From: a virus
Strand: one strand, 5' to 3'
IMG/VR virus record: IMGVR_UViG_3300035698_021037
Location: 1 to 64,000 of that record
Length of the DNA: 64,000 nt
In this document: positions 1 to 9,271 of the stretch, piece by piece
Numbering within the stretch: the stretch's first letter is position 1
Layout of the letters: each line of letters begins with the position of its first letter
Made by a program: the position numbers and the translations under genes
Notes under the pieces: generated by a model
Told to the model about the DNA's origin: nothing
Database searches by the model: none
Seen by the model: only the letters and a program-made list of their open reading frames with translations

Positions 1-1922
1 AGATCCTCTTCTTTTGACTTTGTGATGTTCTGCAGATTAGGGTTAAACGATCTATACCTTCCGGTTTCTGTCAGCTGACTGAAGTTTGAACGAATCCTTC
101 CATCCGGATCAATTGCTCCAATCAGCCCTCGATCATATTCTCCCGCATCATTGGGCCCCTGTAGAAAGTTCTTCGTCACCTGGTCAACCATACGCAAATC
201 GCGAATAAGCCTAGCTTCCTCAGACTGTGAGGCTAGAATGCTAAGAGATTCACTATCTGTAGATGGCTGTGGTGGAATTAAAATTTCCCCTAAATCAAAC
301 TTTCGTTGGGCAATATCCCACTCGAGACCCTGAGTAGCATCCGTGCTCTTTACAGGAGTTAAGCCTAAACCTGCGGGTCGTGACTTAAAGAGAAAATCCT
401 GAACTTGTTTAGGTGAACGAAAATTGAACTCTGGATTTCCAATAGATATTCTAAGCTCTTGCTGCAGCTCTTCTTTCTTCTTGTTGTATATGTCCCGCAT
501 CTTTAACAGGCGATCACGATCTACAGCGATACCGTTCCTCTCCATATCAAGAATTGGATACGTTGCCTTCATGATCACGTTGTAGTAAAGATTAGATAGC
601 ACAGAATCGGAACTAAGCGCCCTTATGAAGATATCATAAAGCCTTCTCGTGGCGTCAGCATCTGCAGCAGCATACGGGTGCAAAAGAGCGTCAGGTATAT
701 CTCGATAGCCCTCAGCTTTGATATCCTTTTTCGATTTGTTATCCGCCAGCCATAACTTAAGCTCCAGATCATAACGTCCAAGTGTCGTATGACGTACTGC
801 GCACGACTCTAGCTTGTGATCCAGATTCTCCCGCAAAACATGACTAGCCAGGATTGTATCGAAACAGACCTTTGACTCCAGATCTAAACCAAAATCGTAA
901 AGCCACGGAAGGTCCGCTCGGATATAATGCCCAACAATACCAATACCATCCCGGAGAAGCAACCGTCGAAGTCTATCTGATACTTGAAGCGATTGGGAGC
1001 CAAGAACATCACGACCGTACGCATCTTTGAAAATAAACACTGCAGCTTCGTGAGGTCTTGCGGACAACTGGAGAGTTCTCAAATACCCTGTGGGATCCCA
1101 AATACTCTGGCCGGCCCACTCGCAGTCAACGGCAAATATTTTATCTCCGCGCTTCTCACAAATAGAACAATAAGTTTCCACTTTCTCCAATGTATCCAGG
1201 TAGTAATAATCCTTCTTTTCAGCATTGGCTTGAGTTTTAGACCCTTGGCCTAGCATCGTACAGAAATTACGAATATCCGCTATAAAGCCAGGCTCTACGT
1301 CGGGATCACGAAGCATCTGCGCGGGGTTAATAGTAGCTAGTGTCTTAATACCTCTCCACTCGGCCATCGCGCTTCGGTATCTAGTCAACGTCGCCTTTTT
1401 ACCAAAAAACGCGGAGACAGCTTCCCGCCCCAATAAAAGAATATACTGGGGCTTCACAATATCAATCTCCTGCCAAAGGAGCGGAAGATCGAAATTTAGG
1501 AAGTCAGCTGTTACCCTTTTCATACTTTCAGGTAGCTGAAACTTCAAAACGTTTGTGATGTACATATGAGAACAGCCAATACCAAAATCTTCAAAAACCT
1601 TACGAAGCGCCCGACCAGAAGGGCCGACTAAAAATTTCCCTGCTGCAGACTCTTCCCTTCCAGGCATCTTTCCAACAATCATAACAGCTGCGGGATAGGG
1701 GCCTATTATAGGGCTATCAATCAAGTGGCCGGGTATATGCGTTCTCGTAAAAGGATTACCAAATTTATCATTAACAACGATAGACATTGGCTCGGTCAAC
1801 AGACGCCGCATGAAGATTTCTGGGCTGATCCCTACTTTATCCGCCTGCTCAATGAAGCCGGCCGATAACGGATTCTCTCCCATTATTGCCGGATTGAGTT
1901 CTATATCATGCCAGTTCAACAT
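1..1922 (-). CDS. UDG-like domain fused to family A DNA polymerase (partial, C-terminus off the left edge)
   Basis: Translating the minus strand from ATG at 1922 gives 640 residues with no stop before the window edge. Residues about 70-225 resemble a family 4 uracil-DNA glycosylase (G84-K-M-P-G-R-E-E followed by VGPSGRAL; INPAQMLRDP near 198). Residues 262-430 are a DEDD 3'-5' exonuclease: D266/E268, D337 in GHYIRADLPWL, and Y417xxxD421. Near 618-633 lies TETGRYRSFNPNLQNI, the conserved family A polymerase stretch; the catalytic palm is outside the window. It should be the replicative polymerase with proofreading. The glycosylase positions usually E (GEAPG) and H (HPS) are K85 and N199, so uracil excision may be lost. 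The start overlaps the primase stop by 17 bases. A glycosylase-polymerase fusion is known from phage SPO1. Confidence 0.9.
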   Translation of the reverse strand, partial: MLNWHDIELNPAIMGENPLSAGFIEQADKVGISPEIFMRRLLTEPMSIVVNDKFGNPFTRTHIPGHLIDSPIIGPYPAAVMIVGKMPGREESAAGKFLVGPSGRALRKVFEDFGIGCSHMYITNVLKFQLPESMKRVTADFLNFDLPLLWQEIDIVKPQYILLLGREAVSAFFGKKATLTRYRSAMAEWRGIKTLATINPAQMLRDPDVEPGFIADIRNFCTMLGQGSKTQANAEKKDYYYLDTLEKVETYCSICEKRGDKIFAVDCEWAGQSIWDPTGYLRTLQLSARPHEAAVFIFKDAYGRDVLGSQSLQVSDRLRRLLLRDGIGIVGHYIRADLPWLYDFGLDLESKVCFDTILASHVLRENLDHKLESCAVRHTTLGRYDLELKLWLADNKSKKDIKAEGYRDIPDALLHPYAAADADATRRLYDIFIRALSSDSVLSNLYYNVIMKATYPILDMERNGIAVDRDRLLKMRDIYNKKKEELQQELRISIGNPEFNFRSPKQVQDFLFKSRPAGLGLTPVKSTDATQGLEWDIAQRKFDLGEILIPPQPSTDSESLSILASQSEEARLIRDLRMVDQVTKNFLQGPNDAGEYDRGLIGAIDPDGRIRSNFSQLTETGRYRSFNPNLQNITKSKEED

Positions 1923-2991
1923 TCAATCCAGACTCCTTTGCCTGAGATAGGATAATTCGCCAACTCTCTTTACGCGGAAAATCCGCTGGATCTTTTCCTG
2001 TGGGAAAGAGAATACGCGCTTTCCCTTTTCGGAAGTTGCCGAAAGGATCATCCCATGCTTCGGTATTCACGTATTTATCCACGTAAGAGCCATCCTCGTA
2101 AACATCCGGATCGAGCGCAATAATCAGGGAGTCCCAGGCTTCCTGCATCATTATACTCTGGACAGCTGACACGTACTTTCCCAATAGCGCAACGGCTGGA
2201 GGCCCAAGACGAATAACCGCAGGAATTCCTTCAACCAAAACGCCATAAGGATATTGTTTAGCCGCATCATACCCATAAAGCCACCACTGAACCGGATACC
2301 CGGGCATGGTGTAATACTTAGGAATTTTTTTGTTGGGAGGACTTCCAAGCATTCGCGCCTGCCAGCCAATACACACTCCTTCTCTGTAAATAGGAAAAAT
2401 AACCCTATTCTCGACAAGCGACGATCGGTAGTTCGAGCTTTCTGGAGCCTTCCAACAGAAATGAACTGCGTGGTACTTAGAGAGATAATCGATGTTAAAA
2501 CCACGGCCTTCCATATACTGAATCGCCGGATGTGAGGCATCCAGTTTATCAATAGGCACACAAGACCCTGGAAGCGTCACAGGCTTAAACTCCACCTTCT
2601 CTGCAGCCTTCGGAGGGACCCACAACTTCTTAGTTCTTCGGTAGATGTAGGATTTAAGCTGGTCTTTTAGATCCGTATAGACCTGTCGACAACGCTCGTT
2701 GTAACATACCGCTAGCCACCCCCCGAATTCAATCTCTCCGTGTACGCTATCCGTACACGTCGTATTCCATCGATGATTAATGTACAGTCGAAATCGCCTA
2801 TCTTTACAGAAGGGGCAACAGACAGTGTAGTACTCGCCTCCACCATGCGGCGGGATAACTATTCTATCCTTCCAATTTAGCTTTTTATTGGGAAGTATGT
2901 GGTACCTCATTGGTTGCCCCAGACTTATTACATGCACCTCCCCAAAACGTTTCACCAAGGAGGCGTAGAGTCCGGGATTGAGAATTCCCAT
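1906..2991 (-). CDS. DNA primase, zinc-binding and TOPRIM domains
   Basis: 361 residues. An N-terminal zinc-binding module is visible: CCPFC near residue 57 and CYNERC near 94, with a histidine between them. This matches the template-recognition finger of DnaG-type primases. The C-terminal third is TOPRIM-like: VLVEGIPAVI near 248 supplies the acidic Glu, ALLGKYVSAVQ follows, and ALDPDV near 292 supplies the Asp-x-Asp motif. It would make RNA primers for the lagging strand. It starts at ATG 2991 inside the stop of the helicase gene (TGATG) and overlaps the polymerase start, so helicase, primase and polymerase are translationally coupled. It is shorter than bacterial DnaG because it lacks a DnaB-binding C-terminal domain, as in many phage primases. 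Confidence 0.85.
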   Translation of the reverse strand: MGILNPGLYASLVKRFGEVHVISLGQPMRYHILPNKKLNWKDRIVIPPHGGGEYYTVCCPFCKDRRFRLYINHRWNTTCTDSVHGEIEFGGWLAVCYNERCRQVYTDLKDQLKSYIYRRTKKLWVPPKAAEKVEFKPVTLPGSCVPIDKLDASHPAIQYMEGRGFNIDYLSKYHAVHFCWKAPESSNYRSSLVENRVIFPIYREGVCIGWQARMLGSPPNKKIPKYYTMPGYPVQWWLYGYDAAKQYPYGVLVEGIPAVIRLGPPAVALLGKYVSAVQSIMMQEAWDSLIIALDPDVYEDGSYVDKYVNTEAWDDPFGNFRKGKARILFPTGKDPADFPRKESWRIILSQAKESGLNVELA

Positions 2992-4466
2992 CAGACACCT
3001 CCATCAGGATCATCCACTCCAGACGTCGCATAGTCATCGAGATCTGAGGGTACTACTCCTTTATCCTCAACGCGTGTCACGTAACCGCTACGCTCATCAC
3101 GTTCGCATTCCAAATGTCTGTCAACAAACCTGCTAAACTTTCCTTGTAGTTCAATGAATCTATGATCAGCGCGCTGATTCCTAGTCTTAGACGCCGTAAT
3201 GGTCGTCAAAGGAAACTCCGCTGTATTCGAAAGATCGATTGGGGATAGCGCAAAACAGGTGCTCACCAGCCACGCAAAGTTCTTAGCCTCTGCTGCATTG
3301 GTCCAGTGCATCATCTTCCCTGATTTCGACTTTGCTCCAGGAGTATCAACCTGGTGCGTAATCCATATGTTGATACCGTAAGCGCTCGCAATCTGACAGA
3401 AACGATCGACCACTACAGTAACAAGCGCTCTAGCCTCTTCAATCTTTCGATTCTGCGCAATAACCCATCTGAGCATCATCGGCCAAAGCCAGTCAACGAT
3501 CACCAACTCAGGAAGCACGCCTTCTTTACTCATCGTCTCAACGATACCTTCTATCTCATCAGGACCTCCATTTCCCGCATGACTACCGCCTTCCGTTCTG
3601 CCACTCATGTCAATCACGTGGATGTAATCTCCACAGACATTCTGACAAACTTTTAACCGTTTAATGATCGCTGGATCAATCTTATCCCTTGTTTTTTCAA
3701 ACTCTTTGATATCCGCGTGAGTTGTACAGGCATAAATACGATCATTGATATCTCCTTCGGCGGGAGACTCATACGTCAGAAATAACGCGTGCCGTTGCTG
3801 CATACCCATCTTCACTAACATCTGAATACCCAACAACGTTTTACCACCGCTGGAGGGACCAAGTAATCCATATACCGCGCCGGGCTTCATTCCTCCACCA
3901 AGCAAAATATCGATAAAGTCGACACCACAAGGCCTTCTTGGAGATAGCCCAAACTTCTCACTTCCCGGCTTCATAGGAGACAGTATCTCCGCGCGCTGCA
4001 CTCTTGTTGAAGAATAGCTCTTGGTCATAGCTGCAATAAGCGAAGGCACTTCAACGCCCGAAGCTATACCTTGTCGAACTTCATCAAGTACACGACGCTC
4101 GTCGAGAAACGTTTGCAACAGATCTTTTCCGTACGCCGGCGAAAATTTATTAGGCTGGGCGAAACAGTTTTCGACCATAATGTGAAGACTATCCACTAGA
4201 CCCGGCATTTGATACTCCGGCTCTAGCTGCGCCCGTTTATCCACTTCGGCGTGAATATACTGAGGAACAATTAGCTCAGACTGTCCTTTGCTAATAAAAT
4301 CCTGCATAATCGCCCATAGAATACGGTAATGATATTCGTTGGGCCTATTAAAGTCGTCGGGCGAAATACGGCCCACCGCCTCCGTTTGAACCTCCTTGCA
4401 ACGAAGCAAATGCATAACCAGCAAAAGAACGCTACTCGAAGGCATCTCTTGGAGTAAGTCACTCAT
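2991..4466 (-). CDS. DnaB-like replicative helicase
   Basis: 491 residues with DnaB architecture. An N-terminal helical domain (about 1-120) carries the LLLVMHLL and DDFNRPNEYHYRILWAI pattern of the DnaB N domain. A RecA-fold motor follows, with Walker A GPSSGGKT near residue 203 and Walker B LVIVDW near 320. ITHQVDTPG downstream fits the sensor position of the family, and TASKTRNQR near the end fits the arginine-finger region. It would be the hexameric fork helicase. It overlaps the upstream 177-residue gene by one base (TAATG-type join) and the primase downstream. No separate helicase loader is recognisable; the unknown upstream gene is the positional candidate. Confidence 0.85.
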   Translation of the reverse strand: MSDLLQEMPSSSVLLLVMHLLRCKEVQTEAVGRISPDDFNRPNEYHYRILWAIMQDFISKGQSELIVPQYIHAEVDKRAQLEPEYQMPGLVDSLHIMVENCFAQPNKFSPAYGKDLLQTFLDERRVLDEVRQGIASGVEVPSLIAAMTKSYSSTRVQRAEILSPMKPGSEKFGLSPRRPCGVDFIDILLGGGMKPGAVYGLLGPSSGGKTLLGIQMLVKMGMQQRHALFLTYESPAEGDINDRIYACTTHADIKEFEKTRDKIDPAIIKRLKVCQNVCGDYIHVIDMSGRTEGGSHAGNGGPDEIEGIVETMSKEGVLPELVIVDWLWPMMLRWVIAQNRKIEEARALVTVVVDRFCQIASAYGINIWITHQVDTPGAKSKSGKMMHWTNAAEAKNFAWLVSTCFALSPIDLSNTAEFPLTTITASKTRNQRADHRFIELQGKFSRFVDRHLECERDERSGYVTRVEDKGVVPSDLDDYATSGVDDPDGGV

Positions 4467-4999
4467 TAACGCCCTCCCTCGTATTCTCGAAGCGCTATGC
4501 TATAGTCTGGCTCCCGATCTAAAATCCTCTTGGCCTGTTCCTCATATACAGCTAAAACGGCGGGCAAGTTTTCCGAACGTCCCAACCAGTAACGAAGCAC
4601 CACAGGCACACGTAAGGTGTCATCAAGAAGCGTCTCTTCAAGCGACCTACCCATTTTCAACTCAATCGCTATAACTTGAGCTCCAGAACTAAGAAAGATG
4701 CGCCTCTCCATTTTCTCGGAGCCAGCCTTGTTATCAAAAGCTCGCCAAGCTGTACCAGATAAAAACTGATTTGGCCACAACTGACCGCTTCGATTACCGT
4801 ACATACGGTGCATAAACCGAATGTAAGCATATGGGCTTTCGCCTGCATCAAGCAATCGGCCAGCCAACAGAAATAAAGACGAGTCACGCTTGTTGCTCAT
4901 ACGACGAGCCTTTGGATTCCAAAGCTGCATTAACTCAACATACGCATCTTTTATTTCATCAACGATCTGCCAGATTTTTGTTTCTCGATCGTCACTCAT
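4466..4999 (-). CDS. Hypothetical protein in the replication operon
   Basis: 177 residues, acidic start (MSDDRETK) and mixed alpha-helical composition. No motif of a known family is recognised. It has no cysteine cluster, signal peptide or membrane segment. Its stop overlaps the DnaB-like helicase start and its own start overlaps the stop of the SF2 helicase gene (ATGA), so it is made together with the fork proteins. A helicase-loading or replication accessory role is possible from position alone; nothing in the sequence proves it. Confidence 0.75.
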   Translation of the reverse strand: MSDDRETKIWQIVDEIKDAYVELMQLWNPKARRMSNKRDSSLFLLAGRLLDAGESPYAYIRFMHRMYGNRSGQLWPNQFLSGTAWRAFDNKAGSEKMERRIFLSSGAQVIAIELKMGRSLEETLLDDTLRVPVVLRYWLGRSENLPAVLAVYEEQAKRILDREPDYSIALREYEGGR

Positions 5000-6531
5000 G
5001 TCGCCCTCTGTTGCAAGTACGCGTGTTCTTCATTCTTGAGTATCACCCAACCTCGTTTTTTGTAAGAGCGAATCCTAGCCAACGCGCGAGTACGAAAGTA
5101 CCTATCGAATTCGTCTCCAAAATCCTCTAGAATTCCACCATTCTTTCCGTCTGAAATTCTAGACAGCCTACCAGGAATCTGGATATTACCGATCTCTCCC
5201 ATCCCTGCGTCCGCTCGAATCAAAACTTCAAGCCCGGTGAAATCTACACCTTGATTCCAGATTGGAGTAGCGATCGCTTTAAGCAAACTCCTCGCCTCAA
5301 ACATCTCTTGTATTTGACGTAACTCATCTGAGGTCAACATCTGGTAATCTCGCGTCAATAATCCTCTATTCAACAGAGTCTTTTTCGCCTTTTCTCCCAT
5401 GGTAGAATAGCAGGCCTGAAACTCAGGAAGCAGAGCTTTCAACGCAAACGCGTGTTGTACTGTCTGCACCATAATAAGTACCTGCGTATTTCCGTCATAA
5501 CGTCTTGCCGCTTCCGCGATACACCGATTACGCACCTCGTTATACCACGCCCCATTCCTTAATCTTCCAACACGGGTCTTCTTGTCAATAGCATCGCCCG
5601 GCACAGGATTGACGCGTACGTAGATTTGAGAAATGAGACCTAGCTTCAATGCTTCCTGATAAGGAAGATTATATATGACAGGACCAAATAAAGCCTCAAT
5701 CACGGGCTCGGCAAGATCAGAACGACCCGATGGCGAAGCGGTAAAACCAAACATCCTAGCATTACGAAATTTACCCAACATCTTTGCTGTCTGTTCGGCG
5801 GCGGCGCCATGGACTTCATCAAACAAAAGAAGACGGCAGTTCTCTACGTCTGTCTTCAGCAATGAACGTGTCGTCGTCACCGTAACCCTTCGAGGATTAT
5901 TTTTACCTCCACCCACAATTCCTATCTGGGACTCTGGAAGAAATTGATGAAGCTGACGATAATGACTGTTTAGAATCGACACGCTAGGTACACACAATAC
6001 AATCTTCACGTCTTGATAAATCGCGCACACTAAACGCATAAGGTAGGACTTACCGTAAGCTGTAGGAGCTACGATCTGGCCGTGATCGTGTGAAATAATC
6101 GCCGCGATCGCCTTGTCCTGCCCGGGACGCAACGTAGTGAGCCTCGATAGATCATATTTTAACTGCGGGGAACTTCGAAGATCTTCAATACGATAAGAAT
6201 AATTAAATCGACGTAGAAGATCACAAACTCTTTCCGTTAACCCGGCTGGACATACTAAGGATCCAGAAGCGTCAAGAGTATAGAGAGCCCGCTGCTCCAT
6301 CCTTTGCTTCTTAACCTCTTCCTTCTCTTCCTTCTCTTCCTCCAATTCTTCGGATTTAGTAAACCGCTTCTGATAATCAAAGTCCTGTCGCAAATGTGTA
6401 TACTGCAACTCCGGGCCCAAAAGCATCTCAAGATTTGGTGTGACTTGAATCAGGTTCCCCTGCCTGCGTATCAACACTACTACGTTTTCCCCAGTTTCTG
6501 GGCCTGACTTCAACAACACGGAATCTTCCAT
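4996..6531 (-). CDS. SF2 DNA helicase, UvsW-like
   Basis: About 511 residues from ATG 6531. Superfamily 2 motifs appear in order: RPGQDKAI (Q-like/I), APTAYGKS Walker A near residue 156, LLLFDEVHGAA (DEVH box) near 236, FGFTASP (motif III) and IPGRLSRISDGK (motif VI). This order and spacing resemble T4 UvsW, which anneals and migrates branched DNA and controls recombination-dependent replication. The reading frame is open further upstream to 6615, but ATG 6531 has GGAG eight bases upstream and gives a shorter overlap with the preceding gene (about 104 bases). A charged EEEKEEKEE stretch separates the N-terminal domain from the motor. It pairs functionally with the Rad50/Mre11 genes nearby. 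Confidence 0.85.
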   Translation of the reverse strand: MEDSVLLKSGPETGENVVVLIRRQGNLIQVTPNLEMLLGPELQYTHLRQDFDYQKRFTKSEELEEEKEEKEEVKKQRMEQRALYTLDASGSLVCPAGLTERVCDLLRRFNYSYRIEDLRSSPQLKYDLSRLTTLRPGQDKAIAAIISHDHGQIVAPTAYGKSYLMRLVCAIYQDVKIVLCVPSVSILNSHYRQLHQFLPESQIGIVGGGKNNPRRVTVTTTRSLLKTDVENCRLLLFDEVHGAAAEQTAKMLGKFRNARMFGFTASPSGRSDLAEPVIEALFGPVIYNLPYQEALKLGLISQIYVRVNPVPGDAIDKKTRVGRLRNGAWYNEVRNRCIAEAARRYDGNTQVLIMVQTVQHAFALKALLPEFQACYSTMGEKAKKTLLNRGLLTRDYQMLTSDELRQIQEMFEARSLLKAIATPIWNQGVDFTGLEVLIRADAGMGEIGNIQIPGRLSRISDGKNGGILEDFGDEFDRYFRTRALARIRSYKKRGWVILKNEEHAYLQQRAT

Positions 6532-6943
6532 AATCTTCTCTCCATCCGTACGGGGAAATACCCAAGTACTTACCGCCGATGGACAATATCTCTGAGAAAT
6601 CCTCGATACTAACACTTGCAGGTAGCATAAAATTAACGGCTACTACCGCGCCAGTTACAAACGCCTCATGCGCCTGCGTACCGAAATACCCTCGGTTTCT
6701 AAAATGACGTGTAAAAGCGTGCACAGGCCCATCGATAACTGATTCCGCCTGAATATTCTTAACGCCGTCCTGGCACCTAGCTAGCGCTCTTGCCCCGTAA
6801 TCCAGAATACCACGCCACCATGTTTGCATAAAAACGACCTGCCCTTGGGAGTCTCGTGGCATAAGTACTGTATTCTTTTTTGGCTTTCTCACATTACCCA
6901 GACAAGGAGTAATGAATTCCAATTTAGCTACAACCTCGATCAT
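6428..6943 (-). CDS. Hypothetical protein
   Basis: 171 residues, not recognised. The body contains FITPCLG, FMQTWWRGILDYGARAL and a region of beta-strand character (FRVVEVRPRNWG). No catalytic motif is evident. ATG 6943 is preceded by GGAG at good spacing and by a possible promoter at 6988-7016. The last 34 codons overlap the start of the helicase gene in another frame, an unusually long overlap here, so one of the two ends may be mis-set. It would be the first gene of the replication operon that runs leftward to the polymerase. Confidence 0.7.
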   Translation of the reverse strand: MIEVVAKLEFITPCLGNVRKPKKNTVLMPRDSQGQVVFMQTWWRGILDYGARALARCQDGVKNIQAESVIDGPVHAFTRHFRNRGYFGTQAHEAFVTGAVVAVNFMLPASVSIEDFSEILSIGGKYLGISPYGWREDYGRFRVVEVRPRNWGKRSSVDTQAGEPDSSHTKS

Positions 6944-6987
6944 ATCCTAGCTCCAACTCGTTCTGTGTCGCCCTTAGGAATTCCTGT

Positions 6988-7016
6988 AAATTAGCAAGTT
7001 ATTTGTCAGTTGTCAA
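6988..7016 (-). promoter_or_regulatory. Candidate promoter for the replication operon
   Basis: On the minus strand, a perfect TTGACA (7016-7011) is followed after exactly 17 bases by TAATTT (6993-6988), a poor but AT-rich -10. It lies 45-70 bases before ATG 6943 in a non-coding gap, just past the terminator-like hairpin of the previous gene. The -35 and spacing are strong and the -10 weak, which could mean activator dependence. Confidence 0.4.
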
Positions 7017-7062
7017 ACAGAAATACCCGTTGTATTGGTAATTTTTCAAAGAACTACAAGAT

Positions 7063-7096
7063 AAGGGGTAGAGGATAATTTGATCCCCTACCCCTT
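7063..7096 (-). terminator. Terminator-like hairpin after the Rad50-like gene
   Basis: Arms 7063-7076 and 7083-7096 form a 14-pair stem around a six-base loop, starting a few bases past the stop codon at 7102. One pair is G-U if read as minus-strand RNA and a mismatch if read as plus-strand RNA, so the minus reading fits better. The sequence after the stem is only moderately T-rich on the minus strand. It separates the Rad50-like transcript from the replication operon. Confidence 0.5.
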
Positions 7097-7101
7097 GTGT
7101 T

Positions 7102-9213
7102 TTATCCAAGAACGATTGCGTTGTCGCACGTCGAACGAAGCGCGTCCTCATGCGTATTCACCAGCACCTGCCACGCACCGGACGAGGCAAGCTTTCTTGT
7201 GCTATTCAAAACATTAACCACATGCTCGATGTTTCCTTCGTCTAACCAAGTCGTCGGTTCATCAAGCACTAACAGTCCGAGCTTCGAAGCAAACAGATCG
7301 TTCACAGCAAACCGAAACGCAATAGCCAACACCACTCGTTGACCACCAGAGAGTCTCGCCGCACGTGGTCTCCATCCTCCCGGGAAATCACAAACGAAAG
7401 ACAAATCAGACTGAAGCGCACAAGTGAAAGGTGACTCAAAAAGCTGAAGATACTTGAAGAGCCTAATGTTGATAGCGTCCCGAAATGACTGCGCTACTAT
7501 GTTGGGTAAGTTATCTCGATGAAACACAACACGAGATCTCGTAAGCAACTCGTGATACGTGCGTCTGGATTTTGACTCGAGATCCTTTTTACGCATGTCC
7601 TCCAGCTTCTCAGACAGCGAAACTTTCTGTCGGGTAGCTTCGTCTATCTTACCCTGGGACTCACCTATAACGCGACGCAGGCCGTCTGCACGCATAAGCG
7701 ACTCTCGAATACTCTCATACTCCTCGACGGATAAGAGCTGCTGACGAAGATTATTGCTATGCTTTTCCTTTTCCTCCAACAAAACAATTGTTGTCTTCAA
7801 TGAGGCGGCGCGATCACGAGCTCTTTCCATATGGTTACGCTGTTGAGTAAACTGCGCGTCGAGACTCTGATACTCCTGCAAAGACTTTGTAATCACAGCC
7901 AGCTGCTGATCTGACACAGGCTCTACCTCTCCAATTTCAGAGAGACGATTACGCACTTCAGTACATCTGGCCATGTAGTTGCGAGACCATTCAGAGTACT
8001 CCGCCGCTCTTTGGTCGTAACTTTTCCACTCCGTCTCTAAAGCGTTCAATTTTGACGCGTAAAGTTGAGAGGACTTTTCAGCGCGCGCCTTATCAGCTTC
8101 AGCGTCGGTTATACGCTTTGGAGCATTCTTCACTTCCGATTGACAAAAAGCGCAATGGCCGTCACTCCGAATCGCGTCAATAAACCTGCAGCTAATTTCC
8201 CATTCAGTAGTCAGATCCTGAAGCTGCTTCCTAACGTTGTCGATCTCATCGCGAGAGATTGTAGGCGGCACAGGGGACTCCCTACGAGACTGGGATAACA
8301 GCTTAGCCTCCGCAACACACCGCTCTAGCTCCTGCCGCTTCTGACGAAGATCAATAAGCTCTTTATACCTCAGTTGCAATTGAGGTAAATCCTTGGCGAT
8401 AGTATCTCGACGAATCTCAGCAGCGGTTGCAAAACCTATCGCGTCTTTGACAAGCGCCGCTGCACGAACATAGCCATCACGCGTCTCACGCAGATCGGAC
8501 TCTAAAGTTGTGAAAGTCTTCAGCTCCATATCAGCGTTGCTGTGCGACGCCATGTCTTCTCTCATGGCTGTTTCGTCAATACTTAGTATATCAGTCTCGG
8601 CATTCCTCCTCGTTTCGATAGCAGCATCAAGAGCTACAGAGATAACCTCTTTAAGCTCCTTCTCAATTTCATCGATACGATCCTCGTAAGAAACAAGCTG
8701 TATACGAGAAAGTTCTCCATGAAGCGCTTCTCGAATCTCCTCAAGTCGATACGTTCCAAACAACCGTTGAAAGGCAACGTTTCTCTCGGAGGGGCGTTCA
8801 AAGATAACCGAATCAAGCTTCTCCTGATGTACAAAGATGGTGCGACCAAGAAGGTCTGGAGTCACACCAAGAATTGGCCACAGGTTTTCGTTGACATCAC
8901 GAGCGCTTCCAAATCTTTGAGATCCTATCTTAAGCGAGCATGAAGACGTCTTAAGCTGTCGACGAATACACCCGACCTCGCCGTTAACCTCGAACTCAAC
9001 CTCAACAAAACCCCTGTCAGCGCCGTGCCGGATGTCGTCCAGCTTAACTCCGTCATTAGGACTTTCCCCGGTAAAGGCAAAGTAGATACCGCGTAACAGG
9101 TTAGACTTTCCAGACCCGTTTGGCCCAAAGATACCATTTACTCCGGGTGTGAAAGCTACGGTCAAGTCCTCATGCTGACAGAAATTATGCAACGTAGCTG
9201 TCAACAATTTCAT
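7102..9213 (-). CDS. Rad50/SbcC-like recombination nuclease ATPase subunit
   Basis: About 703 residues from ATG 9213, which has GAGGAG seven bases upstream; a TTG two codons earlier is less likely. Walker A FGPNGSGKSN lies near residue 30. A long coiled coil follows, broken by a zinc-hook motif CAFC near residue 353. The ABC signature LSGGQRVVLAI is near 620 and Walker B LGLLVLDEPTTWLD near 655. This is the SMC-like ATPase that, with an Mre11-type nuclease, processes DNA ends; T4 gp46/gp47 is the phage counterpart and is needed for recombination-dependent replication. The partner nuclease lies at 11367-12473, separated from it by three genes. Confidence 0.92.
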   Translation of the reverse strand: MKLLTATLHNFCQHEDLTVAFTPGVNGIFGPNGSGKSNLLRGIYFAFTGESPNDGVKLDDIRHGADRGFVEVEFEVNGEVGCIRRQLKTSSCSLKIGSQRFGSARDVNENLWPILGVTPDLLGRTIFVHQEKLDSVIFERPSERNVAFQRLFGTYRLEEIREALHGELSRIQLVSYEDRIDEIEKELKEVISVALDAAIETRRNAETDILSIDETAMREDMASHSNADMELKTFTTLESDLRETRDGYVRAAALVKDAIGFATAAEIRRDTIAKDLPQLQLRYKELIDLRQKRQELERCVAEAKLLSQSRRESPVPPTISRDEIDNVRKQLQDLTTEWEISCRFIDAIRSDGHCAFCQSEVKNAPKRITDAEADKARAEKSSQLYASKLNALETEWKSYDQRAAEYSEWSRNYMARCTEVRNRLSEIGEVEPVSDQQLAVITKSLQEYQSLDAQFTQQRNHMERARDRAASLKTTIVLLEEKEKHSNNLRQQLLSVEEYESIRESLMRADGLRRVIGESQGKIDEATRQKVSLSEKLEDMRKKDLESKSRRTYHELLTRSRVVFHRDNLPNIVAQSFRDAINIRLFKYLQLFESPFTCALQSDLSFVCDFPGGWRPRAARLSGGQRVVLAIAFRFAVNDLFASKLGLLVLDEPTTWLDEGNIEHVVNVLNSTRKLASSGAWQVLVNTHEDALRSTCDNAIVLG

Positions 9214-9271
9214 AAACAAATCTCCTCATTCTGGATCTTTACAAGCTAAAAGGATAGACTTAGCATCTTCC

